Shown here one piece after another: positions 8,629 through 14,941 of a DNA stretch of 14,941 bases; within the stretch, counting starts at the first letter, position 1, and every line of letters starts with the position of its first letter. Source of the stretch: Pseudomonadota bacterium (GTDB lineage Bacteria > Pseudomonadota > Gammaproteobacteria > Burkholderiales > Burkholderiaceae_D); contig JAEWEK010000245.1 in NCBI GenBank assembly GCA_023389425.1, positions 1 through 14,941 on the forward strand, in the 5' to 3' direction. The position numbers were made by a program, and so were the translations under genes. The notes under the pieces were generated by a model. The model saw only the letters and a program-made list of their open reading frames with translations. It had not been told where the DNA came from and did no database searches.

Positions 8629-11598
8629 TTGAAACTCAAGACTTTGATGGCTGCGCTGGCAGCCGCAGGACTCGCCTCCAGCGCAATCGCCGCAGGACAG
8701 GACAGCAGCAGCGCCGCTACCGATGCGAAGATGACCCGCGTCGAGGTCACCGGATCGAGCCTGAAGCGCATCAACGCCGAAACCGCTTCGCCGCTGCAGG
8801 TCATCGACGCCAAGGAGATCGAAAACATGGGCGCCCGCACTTTGCTCGAGGTGCTGGACAACCTGCCTGCCGCGCGCCCGGCGCAGCAGGACTTCCGTTC
8901 GATGTTCACCGGCTCCGACGGCGCTTCGCAGGCCGACCTGCGGGGCCTGGGCGCACAGGGCACGCTGGTGCTGCTCAATGGCCGCCGCCTGTCCTTCTAC
9001 GGGGCGCCGGCCGGCTTCCAGACCATGTTCGTGAACATCGACGCGATCCCCGCCGCGGCCATCGAACGCATGGAGATCCTGACCGACGGCGCATCCGCGG
9101 TGTACGGATCGGATGCGGTAGCAGGCGTCATCAACGTCATCACCAAGAAGAACTACCAGGGCTTCGAAGCACGCGGCACCACCGATTCGTCGCGCGAGGT
9201 CAAGTCATACGGCGAGCACCAGGGCAGCCTCCTGTTCGGCAAGGGCGACCTCGGTAGCGACGGCTACAACGTGTACGGTTCGGTCAACGTCTACCAGCGC
9301 GACCGCATTGCGCTGGCGGACACCTACGACAAGCGCCCGCCCTACTTCTACGTCGACAATCCCAACTACATCAACAACTTCAACATCAAGACCGGCACCC
9401 AGCCCGGCACCTTCAATCCCGGCACCTTCTTCGTCTTCAACCCGGCCAGGAACAATGCACGCACCCAGCGCGCCGTGGCGGGCTGCACGGCGACCGTCAC
9501 CGAGGCATCCGGCACCCGCTGCATCTGGGATACCCTGCCGTACCAGTTGGACACCGGGCCGAAGTCCGACCGGATCACTGGCTATCTCGCCGGCCGCATG
9601 CGCTTCGAAGGCGGCATGGAAGGCTTCGCGGAGTTCGCCGACACCCATATCCGCATGCACGGCGATAACGGCCCGCGCACCTTCAACAGCGGCAGCACCA
9701 GCAACTGGTTCGCGCGGAACACCGGCACCAAGCTCAATACCTTCGTCTATCCTTACCTCGGCCCGAACAACGTCTACCTGAAGGGCAAGCTGGATCCGGA
9801 CATGGCGGCGATGATGGGCGGCGCCGCCGGCCTGAACTACCTGCTGCAGGACGACCCGAGCCACTTCGGACAAACCAATATCGACGACAGCTACCGCGCC
9901 CTGGCCGGCCTGCGCGGCACCGTCTTCGGCGACTGGGACTTCGAAACCGCCGTCGCGGTGGCGGGCAGCCATTCGACGCTGTACCAGACCATCAACGTCA
10001 ACACGGCGGGTTTCGCCAAGGCCTTCGGCCCGTTCACGGTCGACCCGGTCACCGGCCGCACCTACATCTCGGATAACCCTGCGTACAAGTTCGGCGAGAT
10101 CAGCGCCGCCAATGCCGCGCTGCTGCGTGCAGCCTACCCGACCTTCGACATCCAGTCCTGGACCAAGCTGATTACCTGGGACGGCAAGCTGGAAGGCACG
10201 ATCGGCCACCTCGGCGGGCGCGAGGTGCGCGCCGCATTCGGCGCCAACCTGATGCGCGAGAGCTTCTACACGCCGGGTAATACCGACGCCGCGAATGGCT
10301 TGATCACGCAGCAGGGCGGCTCCTGGTTCGACGGCAAGCGCACCATCGCCGCGGTGTTCGGCGAAACCGTGGTGCCGCTGACCGACAAGCTGGAACTGAA
10401 CGCGGCGGCGCGGGTGGACAAGTACCCGAACTTCAAGGCCAACCTGGCGCCGAAACTGGGCGTGCAGTGGCGCGCCCGTCCGGACGTGCTGGTGCGCGGC
10501 ACCTATTCCGAAGGCTTCCGCGCGCCGAACCTGGCCGAATCCGGTACCGGCGGCGTGTTCGCGCAGGTCGGCGGCATCCGCGATACCGTGCGCTGCGACC
10601 AGACCAACGCCATCGCGAAGATGCTGATGAACTCCGTGACGCCGACCGACGTCGCCCTCGGCAAGACCCTGCTCAACTCGAACTGCTCGACCACGGTCGG
10701 CGGCCTGACGCCGCCGAACCCGAACCTGCAACCGGAAAAGGCGAAGATCGCCACGCTCGGCACCGTGCTGCAGCCGACCCGCGACATCAGCGTGTCGCTG
10801 GACTACTGGATCGTCAACCGTCGCAACGAGATCGTGCGCCAGGACTTCAACGAACTGTTCACCGAGCTGGTGTCGCAGTACGGCCCGGCGCTGGCGGGCA
10901 CCGACAAGGCGATCCGCAACGACATCACCGACGCCGATCGCGCGAACATGGCGGCTGTCGCGGCGATGTGCGCGAATCAGGCCAATGCGGCAGCTTGTGC
11001 CGGCGGCCTGCCTAAGTACACCGTGGGGAATATCGGAGGCCTCATCAACTCGTACATGAACCGCGGCCGCACGCTGGTGGACGGCTTCGACATCGATGCG
11101 CGCACCCGCTTCTCGCTGGGAAGCTACGGCAAGCTCAATACCGGCGTGTCGGCGACGATCCGCCGCCGCGAGATTTACAACTACGAGGACGGCAGCGGAT
11201 TCTCGGGCAACTACGTCGGTTTCTACAACTCGCCGCGCCTGCGTGCAACCTTCAACGCCGACTGGATCTACCGCGACTTCACCACCAGCCTGTTCGTGAA
11301 CTACACGGGCGGCACCAAGTGGGCCTACGGCGACTACGACACCGACAATACCCCGGCCAACTGCCAGGCGGCAGGCGTGGCGATGCCGCAGGACCTGTGC
11401 GGCGGCGCGCCGTCGTACACCACGGTGAACCTCGGCTTGAACTGGAGGCCGGTGAAGAACCTGAACGTCGGCGTCAACGTCAAGAACCTGTTCGACAAGA
11501 TGCCGTACTACGATCCGAACGGCTGGGAAGGCTACAACCACAGCCAGAACCTGTTCGGCCGCGTGTTCTCGGTATCGGCCAGCTACAAGTTCTGGTAA
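8629..11598 (+). CDS. TonB-dependent receptor (complete)
   Basis: A 989-residue outer-membrane transporter with a signal peptide at 1-22. A TonB-box-like MTRVEVTGS is at 35-43. The plug spans about 50-175: QVIDAKEIENMGARTLLEVL, then DLRGLGAQGTLVLLNGRR, ERMEILTDGASAVYGSDAVAG and GVINVITKK. A long beta-barrel follows, ending SVSASYKFW with a terminal aromatic. Extracellular-type loops hold closely spaced cysteines that could form disulfides (CTATVTEASGTRC; RCDQ...NSNC; MCANQANAAAC; NCQAAGVAMPQDLC). It is not the same subfamily as the receptor at 1-2454: it has a different plug end and no Oar-like GGYGAEFGR motif. Its position directly after PL8 suggests uptake of lyase products or of the polymer; this is inferred from context. 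The gene ends 28 bases before the stop of the convergent M13 gene. Confidence 0.96.
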   Translation: MKLKTLMAALAAAGLASSAIAAGQDSSSAATDAKMTRVEVTGSSLKRINAETASPLQVIDAKEIENMGARTLLEVLDNLPAARPAQQDFRSMFTGSDGASQADLRGLGAQGTLVLLNGRRLSFYGAPAGFQTMFVNIDAIPAAAIERMEILTDGASAVYGSDAVAGVINVITKKNYQGFEARGTTDSSREVKSYGEHQGSLLFGKGDLGSDGYNVYGSVNVYQRDRIALADTYDKRPPYFYVDNPNYINNFNIKTGTQPGTFNPGTFFVFNPARNNARTQRAVAGCTATVTEASGTRCIWDTLPYQLDTGPKSDRITGYLAGRMRFEGGMEGFAEFADTHIRMHGDNGPRTFNSGSTSNWFARNTGTKLNTFVYPYLGPNNVYLKGKLDPDMAAMMGGAAGLNYLLQDDPSHFGQTNIDDSYRALAGLRGTVFGDWDFETAVAVAGSHSTLYQTINVNTAGFAKAFGPFTVDPVTGRTYISDNPAYKFGEISAANAALLRAAYPTFDIQSWTKLITWDGKLEGTIGHLGGREVRAAFGANLMRESFYTPGNTDAANGLITQQGGSWFDGKRTIAAVFGETVVPLTDKLELNAAARVDKYPNFKANLAPKLGVQWRARPDVLVRGTYSEGFRAPNLAESGTGGVFAQVGGIRDTVRCDQTNAIAKMLMNSVTPTDVALGKTLLNSNCSTTVGGLTPPNPNLQPEKAKIATLGTVLQPTRDISVSLDYWIVNRRNEIVRQDFNELFTELVSQYGPALAGTDKAIRNDITDADRANMAAVAAMCANQANAAACAGGLPKYTVGNIGGLINSYMNRGRTLVDGFDIDARTRFSLGSYGKLNTGVSATIRRREIYNYEDGSGFSGNYVGFYNSPRLRATFNADWIYRDFTTSLFVNYTGGTKWAYGDYDTDNTPANCQAAGVAMPQDLCGGAPSYTTVNLGLNWRPVKNLNVGVNVKNLFDKMPYYDPNGWEGYNHSQNLFGRVFSVSASYKFW

Positions 11599-11626
11599 GC
11601 AGAAGCGCTACGAGGCGGCTTGTCGG

Positions 11627-13684
11627 CTACCACACCCGGCACTGCCGGGCCTCCGGCCGCACCATCCTTGCGTTTGCCTTGCAGTGGAAGGCGCGTTCGA
11701 AGGCGGGCAGGTTGGACAGGGGAGCGTTGACACGGAACGCGGGCGGCGCGTGGCCGTCGGTCGCGGTGGACTTGCGCAGGTAGTCGTCGGTCTGTGCGGT
11801 GCAGCGGTTCTGCGCGAACCGGTAGAAGAAGCGCTGCGCGGGCGAGGTGCCGCTCGCGTCCACCCGGTACAGGCGCTCCTCGCCCAGCTTCGCCTGCAAG
11901 GCCTCGAAGGCCAGGCGCAAGCCGCCGTAGTCGGCCACGTTCTCGCCGTACTGGTGGTCGCCCTTCATCTTCACGCCCGGCAGCGGTTCGTATGCATCGG
12001 CCTGGTCGACCACGCACTGCCCCTGCTTTTCCTCGGCCTTGATGTCGGCGTCGCTCCACAACTCCTGGTTGCGGCCGTCCGGCCCGTACTCGTGGGTCTC
12101 TGCCGCATGGACGAATTCGTGGGCGAACACGGTGCCGAAGGTGGCGTAGTTCAGTTCATCGGCGGCGCCGGCGTCGAAGCGGGGCGCCCCGAGGAAGGCC
12201 GCGGTCATGATGATCGAATTCGACAGCGCATCCGGATAACCGTTCGAGACGACCAGCCGCGCTGCCGCCATCCCGTCGCCGACCCAGGGGCTGACGATCA
12301 TGTCCCAGTTGGTCCGCAAGTGCTCCTTCCCGACGCGGGACCAGCTGCGCTGCTGCTCGAACTCGCGCGCGGCCATGACGTTCGCGAGGAAAGCGGTATC
12401 GCGCAAGGGGTAGTTGCCCACCTCCGGCCATTGGTCCGGAAAGCCGATCTTGAGGTCCGCTTTCGCGAGCTTGTCGATGGTGGCCTTCCTTCCCTCGGGC
12501 GACAGCCATCGCGCATCGGCCACCGACGCGATCGTGCGCGCCTGGATGTCGGCCGCGATCTTGCGGGCCGCGTCACGCGCCTTCCAGCCGAGAATGCGGG
12601 TCGCGTATTGGCGCGAGAACTCCACTCCCATCGCACGCACGGTGGCGTCGCGGCAGCGGCCGACCGGATTGCCGAACTGGACGCGCAGGGCCGGGTGGAT
12701 GTCGCCGAATGCCGCGTTGTACGGCGCCGGCAGCTCCCCGCGCAAGGAAAACAGGTAAGACCAGCGCAGGAAGGCGCGCAGTTCGGCCGGCGAGCGTGTC
12801 GTCAGTTCCTTGTCGACCGCGCGCAGGTAGCCGGGTGCGGTGACGTTGACCGGCTGGTCCGCGGCTGCGCCAACCATGGCGAAATATCCGTCCCAGTCAA
12901 TCGCCGGCGCCAGCGCGCGCAGCTCGGCGAGGGTGCGCGGATTTTCTGCCTTTGCGACATCGTAGCGGTCGCCTTGCTCCTTGCGCAGGGCCGTGCCGAT
13001 GGCGACGACAGCGGCGGCATCGCGGGCGGCATCGGCTGGTGCGATGCCGGCGTTAATGAAGCTGCGCGCGACAGCCTGTTCGTTCGTCCAGATGTAGCTG
13101 TTGTGGAGTTCCGCGCGGTAGCGCTCCCAGTGCGCGGGATCCGGCTGGCCGGTGTAGGTGAAAAATGGATCGACGCCGATCCGGCTCAATTGCAGCAGCA
13201 ATGCCTGGAACTGCGCCGGCGTCTGTGCGGCCTCGATACGATCGAGCCATTGCCTTGCAAGCGCGCCATCCGAGCCGCTGCCGGCCATGCAGGACTGGTA
13301 GAAGGTCTTCAGTCGCGCAAGTTCCGTGTCCCGCGACAGGTCCTGGGCGAACAGCTTCTGGAAGCTGCGTTCGAGATTGGCCTCGAACTGCTGGTTCGTC
13401 ATCTCGACCATGGGATGCGCTTCGCTCACGCTGGCGGACTTGATGTAGCCGCCGCAGGCGCGCAAGTAGAAATCGTCGCAGGCGTCGACCGAGGTATCCA
13501 TCGCCGGGAGGAACAGGCTGGCCGGCGCGGGCGGCGGCGACTTTCGTTTGGCCGGGACGCCCTTGCTTGCCGATTCCTTGCCCGCGGGTGCCGGGCCTGC
13601 GTTGCCGGCGTGCGCGAGGACGGTGACCGCGAGTGCCGCCAGGGTCGCGATGGCCGCGCGGGCCAGGAGGTGCTGCGTCTGCAT
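11627..13684 (-). CDS. M13 (neprilysin/PepO family) zinc metallopeptidase, divergent
   Basis: A 685-residue exported peptidase. The start at 13684 (MQTQHLLARAAIATLAALAV) gives a clean signal peptide (1-26), followed by a Pro/Ala/Lys-rich linker (28-57). The frame is open 216 bases further upstream, but that part has no family similarity. VDACDDFYLRACGGY (66-80) matches the M13 N-terminal signature. The zinc site is HEFVH (H522, E523, H526) with E581 and D585 in ENVADYGG. The C-terminus FRVNAPLSNLPAFERAFHC...CRVW matches the canonical M13 ending. Two family motifs are altered: the NAxY substrate motif reads NGYP (481-484), and the HGFDDQG stretch after HExxH is replaced by HAAETHEYGPDG, about 4 residues shorter. 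It is probably active but with unusual specificity. M13 enzymes cleave short peptides in the periplasm. Convergent to the receptor gene and divergent from the regulator, so it is not part of the carbohydrate operon. Confidence 0.94.
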   Translation of the reverse strand: MQTQHLLARAAIATLAALAVTVLAHAGNAGPAPAGKESASKGVPAKRKSPPPAPASLFLPAMDTSVDACDDFYLRACGGYIKSASVSEAHPMVEMTNQQFEANLERSFQKLFAQDLSRDTELARLKTFYQSCMAGSGSDGALARQWLDRIEAAQTPAQFQALLLQLSRIGVDPFFTYTGQPDPAHWERYRAELHNSYIWTNEQAVARSFINAGIAPADAARDAAAVVAIGTALRKEQGDRYDVAKAENPRTLAELRALAPAIDWDGYFAMVGAAADQPVNVTAPGYLRAVDKELTTRSPAELRAFLRWSYLFSLRGELPAPYNAAFGDIHPALRVQFGNPVGRCRDATVRAMGVEFSRQYATRILGWKARDAARKIAADIQARTIASVADARWLSPEGRKATIDKLAKADLKIGFPDQWPEVGNYPLRDTAFLANVMAAREFEQQRSWSRVGKEHLRTNWDMIVSPWVGDGMAAARLVVSNGYPDALSNSIIMTAAFLGAPRFDAGAADELNYATFGTVFAHEFVHAAETHEYGPDGRNQELWSDADIKAEEKQGQCVVDQADAYEPLPGVKMKGDHQYGENVADYGGLRLAFEALQAKLGEERLYRVDASGTSPAQRFFYRFAQNRCTAQTDDYLRKSTATDGHAPPAFRVNAPLSNLPAFERAFHCKANARMVRPEARQCRVW
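11635..11649. repeat. Perfect short hairpin CCCGGC-ACT-GCCGGG at the convergent gene ends
   Basis: A 6-bp GC-only stem with a 3-base loop lies 37 bases past the receptor stop, inside the last codons of the M13 gene. No T-tract follows on either strand, so an intrinsic terminator is not supported. It may still slow convergent transcription. Some of the palindrome may be chance in such GC-rich coding DNA. Confidence 0.3.
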
Positions 13685-13732
13685 ATGGATGTCGTCCGTA
13701 TCGAGGTGGGGCAGGGAGCCCGGAGCGTCAAT

Positions 13733-13761
13733 ACCATAGCTCAGTTGAAGGGCAATGTGAA
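13733..13761 (-). promoter_or_regulatory. Candidate sigma70 promoter of the M13 peptidase gene
   Basis: On the - strand, a -35 element TTCACA (13756-13761, 5/6 match) is 17 bases from a -10 element TATGGT (13733-13738, 4/6 match). It would start transcription about 40 bases before ATG 13684. Neither the ribosome site nor the leader shows anything else clear. Confidence 0.45.
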
Positions 13762-13872
13762 CATGCAGACGTGGCGCGCCGGGCGACACTCGCGGCGACG
13801 GCCGGGAAGGGGGATGCCGCATTGGATTGACGAAATGGCAAGCGGGGTGCAGAATCCGTGTCATATTGCCAT

Positions 13873-13909
13873 TTTGCGTAGGCGATGTGACGTCATACAA
13901 CAGCGCAAA
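13873..13909. promoter_or_regulatory. Nested inverted repeats, candidate operator of the FadR-type regulator
   Basis: A perfect 8-bp palindrome TGACGTCA (13888-13895), extendable to 12 bases with 10 matching (TGTGACGTCATA), is centred at 13891.5. It is flanked by TTTGCG (13873-13878) and CGCAAA (13904-13909), a second dyad centred at 13891. The inner palindrome covers the -35 position of the regulator promoter, where a bound GntR-type dimer would block or replace polymerase contact. Binding of the adjacent regulator is inference. Confidence 0.45.
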
Positions 13910-13910
13910 T

Positions 13911-13919
13911 TGTTATAAT
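13911..13919 (+). promoter_or_regulatory. Extended -10 promoter element of the GntR/FCD regulator gene
   Basis: The sequence reads TG-T-TATAAT, a perfect extended -10 (TGnTATAAT) with the hexamer at 13914-13919. At 17-base spacing the -35 position reads CGTCAT, a poor match, which an extended -10 can tolerate. The predicted start near 13926 leaves a leader of about 28 bases. Confidence 0.65.
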
Positions 13920-13953
13920 TCGTGCGTTCCAACCACCCATTGCAGCTAATCAG

Positions 13954-14700
13954 ATGACTGTCCAGCCGGCGCCCGTACTGCGCAAACACCGCAACCTGGC
14001 CCAAGCGCTCGTCGAGGCCATCACCGCGGATATCCAGGGCGGTGTCCTCAAGCCCGGCGAGAAGCTCCCGTCCGAGTCGCTCATCATGGCCCAGCACGCG
14101 GTCAGCCGCACGGTGGTGCGGGAGGCGATCTCGCACCTGCAGGCGAACAAGCTGGTGCAGACCAAACATGGCATCGGCACCTTCGTCCTCGAGCCGGCGG
14201 CCAGCCTGAACCTGAGCGCGACGACGGTGATGACCATCCGCGACGTGCTGGCGGTGCTGGAACTGCGCATCAGCCTCGAGACCGAGGCGGCCTGGCTGGC
14301 AGCCTCGCGCCGCAGCGCCGAGCAGCTGGAAGACCTGCGCGCCGTGCTGCAAACGATGCAGGCGCACCAGGGCGAACGCACGCCGGAGTCGGTCGAGGCC
14401 GACATGCGCTTCCACCAGCTGATCGCACAGGCAACCGGCAACCGCTATTTCGTCGACATCCTGCGCGACCTGGGCAACGCGATCATCCCGCGGGCCCGCC
14501 TGAACACGGCCAACCTGGCCAACGTCGAGCCGTCCAGCTACTACGAGCGCGTCAACCGCGAACACGACGACATCTTCCATGCGATCGAGCGCCAGGACCC
14601 GGAAGCGGCCCGCGCCGCGATGCGTACCCACCTCTCGAACAGCCGGGAGCGCCTGCGCCACGCGCAGGAAGCGATGGAAGCGGACCTCGCCAGCCATTAA
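13954..14700 (+). CDS. FadR-subfamily GntR transcriptional regulator with FCD domain
   Basis: A 248-residue DNA-binding regulator, probably controlling hexuronate or aldarate catabolism. The winged helix-turn-helix covers about 12-80: PGEKLPSESLIMAQ (34-47), the recognition-helix segment VSRTVVREAISHLQ (50-63) and the wing KHGIGTFV (71-78). The all-helical FCD ligand domain covers about 92-240 and keeps the usual metal set: D150 and H154 in EADMRFHQL, H204 in NREHDDIF and H226 in MRTHL. A metal-bound carboxylate effector such as an aldonate or uronate is therefore plausible; this is family knowledge, not shown here. Length is normal. No strong Shine-Dalgarno precedes the ATG. It sits 93 bases before kdgD on the same strand, and related sequence motifs occur at both upstream regions, which suggests autoregulation and control of kdgD. 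The exact effector is unknown. Confidence 0.93.
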   Translation: MTVQPAPVLRKHRNLAQALVEAITADIQGGVLKPGEKLPSESLIMAQHAVSRTVVREAISHLQANKLVQTKHGIGTFVLEPAASLNLSATTVMTIRDVLAVLELRISLETEAAWLAASRRSAEQLEDLRAVLQTMQAHQGERTPESVEADMRFHQLIAQATGNRYFVDILRDLGNAIIPRARLNTANLANVEPSSYYERVNREHDDIFHAIERQDPEAARAAMRTHLSNSRERLRHAQEAMEADLASH

Positions 14701-14705
14701 TTTGC

Positions 14706-14727
14706 AACGAACGGGCTTGCGTTCGTT
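14706..14727. repeat. Inverted repeat AACGAACG/CGTTCGTT between the regulator and kdgD
   Basis: Two perfect 8-base arms (14706-14713 and 14720-14727) surround a 6-base loop, starting 5 bases after the regulator stop. It is followed by CAGTTTAAGTT rather than a run of T, so it could be a weak terminator for the regulator transcript or a protein-binding site upstream of kdgD. Both readings are open. Confidence 0.5.
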
Positions 14728-14745
14728 CAGTTTAAGTTGTACGAT
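14717..14745 (+). promoter_or_regulatory. Weak candidate sigma70 promoter of kdgD
   Basis: TTGCGT (14717-14722) and TACGAT (14740-14745) are separated by 17 bases and match the consensus at 3/6 and 4/6. The predicted start near 14752 would fall in the direct repeat CTGACATC/CTGACGTC, which fits repressible expression. Read-through from the regulator promoter is the alternative. Confidence 0.35.
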
Positions 14746-14747
14746 GA

Positions 14748-14765
14748 CTGACATCTTCTGACGTC
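14748..14765 (+). repeat. Direct repeat CTGACATC-TT-CTGACGTC upstream of kdgD
   Basis: Two 8-base units at 14748-14755 and 14758-14765 match at 7 of 8 positions and are 10 bases apart, one helical turn. The second unit shares TGACGTC with the palindrome at 13888-13895 in front of the regulator gene. It is a candidate regulator site; the match is short and could be chance. Confidence 0.35.
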
Positions 14766-14793
14766 CCGTACTTTCTTTCACTGGAGCCATGCA

Positions 14794-14941
14794 ATGCACC
14801 CGCAAGAACTCAAGCAAATCCTCTCGTCCGGCCTGCTGTCCTTCCCGATCACCGACTTCGACGCCAATGGCGACTTCCGCCGCGATACCTATGTCGAGCG
14901 CCTGGAATGGCTGGCCCCGTTCGGCGCCAGCGCCCTGTTCG
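14794..14941 (+). CDS. kdgD: 5-dehydro-4-deoxyglucarate dehydratase (start only, cut by the window end)
   Basis: The first 49 residues (MHPQELKQIL, then SSGLLSFPITDFDANGDF and ERLEWLAPFGASALF) match the N-terminus of KdgD as I know it. KdgD is a DapA/dihydrodipicolinate-synthase-fold aldolase-class enzyme that decarboxylates and dehydrates 5-dehydro-4-deoxy-D-glucarate to 2,5-dioxopentanoate, the step before alpha-ketoglutarate in the oxidative glucarate/galactarate route. GGAG at 14783-14786 lies 7 bases before ATG 14794, which fixes the start over the out-of-frame ATG at 14789. The full enzyme is about 300 residues, so roughly five sixths lie outside, including the Schiff-base lysine. Its neighbour is the FadR-type regulator, a common arrangement for aldarate genes. 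Other aldarate genes may follow beyond the window; this cannot be seen. Confidence 0.9.
   Translation, partial: MHPQELKQILSSGLLSFPITDFDANGDFRRDTYVERLEWLAPFGASALF

Larger units (their letters stand above)
13685..13953. other. Divergent intergenic region between the M13 gene and the regulator
   Basis: These 269 bases carry the M13 promoter on the left (13733-13761) and the regulator promoter with its palindrome on the right (13873-13919). The middle, about 13762-13870, shows no gene, repeat or RNA that I can support. The last 90 bases are clearly AT-richer than the genes around them, as expected for a promoter region. Confidence 0.6.

Noticed and set aside
9205..11541. 778-codon open frame on the - strand
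   Set aside because: It is the mirror of the second TonB receptor; composition is Val/Arg/Gly-rich without domains.
13685..13900. Longer N-terminus for the M13 peptidase
   Set aside because: The extension overlaps the predicted promoter, has Pro/His-rich composition, and would bury the signal peptide internally.
11684..13918. 744-codon open frame on the + strand
   Set aside because: It is antisense to the M13 peptidase, which has its zinc site, N-terminal signature and CRVW ending; no motif in the antisense product.

Overview
The window is high-GC and codon-dense. Five genes in a row on the + strand read as a polysaccharide-utilisation locus of the Gram-negative TonB-receptor type. It has no SusD-like lipoprotein, so it does not look like a Bacteroidetes PUL. 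The receptor style, the Tat/Sec-exported enzymes and the FadR-type regulator next to a KdgD gene suggest a betaproteobacterium of the Massilia/Duganella type (Oxalobacteraceae). The taxonomic call is inference.

Layout. 1-2454 is the C-terminal part of an Oar-like TonB-dependent receptor whose start lies upstream of the window. It is followed, with gaps of 2, 11 and 10 bases, by a GH79 heparanase/beta-glucuronidase-like enzyme (2457-3935), a two-domain protein joining a GH105 unsaturated-uronyl hydrolase to a DUF4861 domain (3947-6115), and a PL8 polysaccharide lyase (6126-8504). After 124 bases comes a second, unrelated TonB-dependent receptor (8629-11598, TTG start). A divergent M13 metallopeptidase lies convergently on the - strand (11627-13684). 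A 269-base intergenic region separates it from a FadR-type GntR/FCD regulator (13954-14700), which is followed by the first 49 codons of kdgD, 5-dehydro-4-deoxyglucarate dehydratase (14794 to the window end).

How it may work together (inference). The receptors import glucuronate-containing oligosaccharides. PL8 cuts a uronate polysaccharide by beta-elimination and leaves 4,5-unsaturated uronate ends, which GH105 removes. GH79 removes saturated beta-glucuronate. The fused DUF4861 domain may create unsaturated ends from saturated ones by dehydration, as I recall being reported for a related protein in ulvan degradation. Released glucuronate could be oxidised to glucarate, whose dehydration product is the KdgD substrate. 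PL8 plus GH79 with no sulfatase in view suggests hyaluronan, heparosan-like chains, a xanthan-like exopolysaccharide or another GlcA-rich polymer. The sequence alone does not choose between them.

The most notable items are the GH105-DUF4861 fusion; the nested palindrome over the regulator promoter, related to a 10-bp-spaced direct repeat upstream of kdgD; and the M13 peptidase, which keeps its zinc ligands but has altered substrate-site motifs. No rRNA, tRNA, CRISPR or insertion sequence was seen, and no gene-free stretch exceeds 300 bases.
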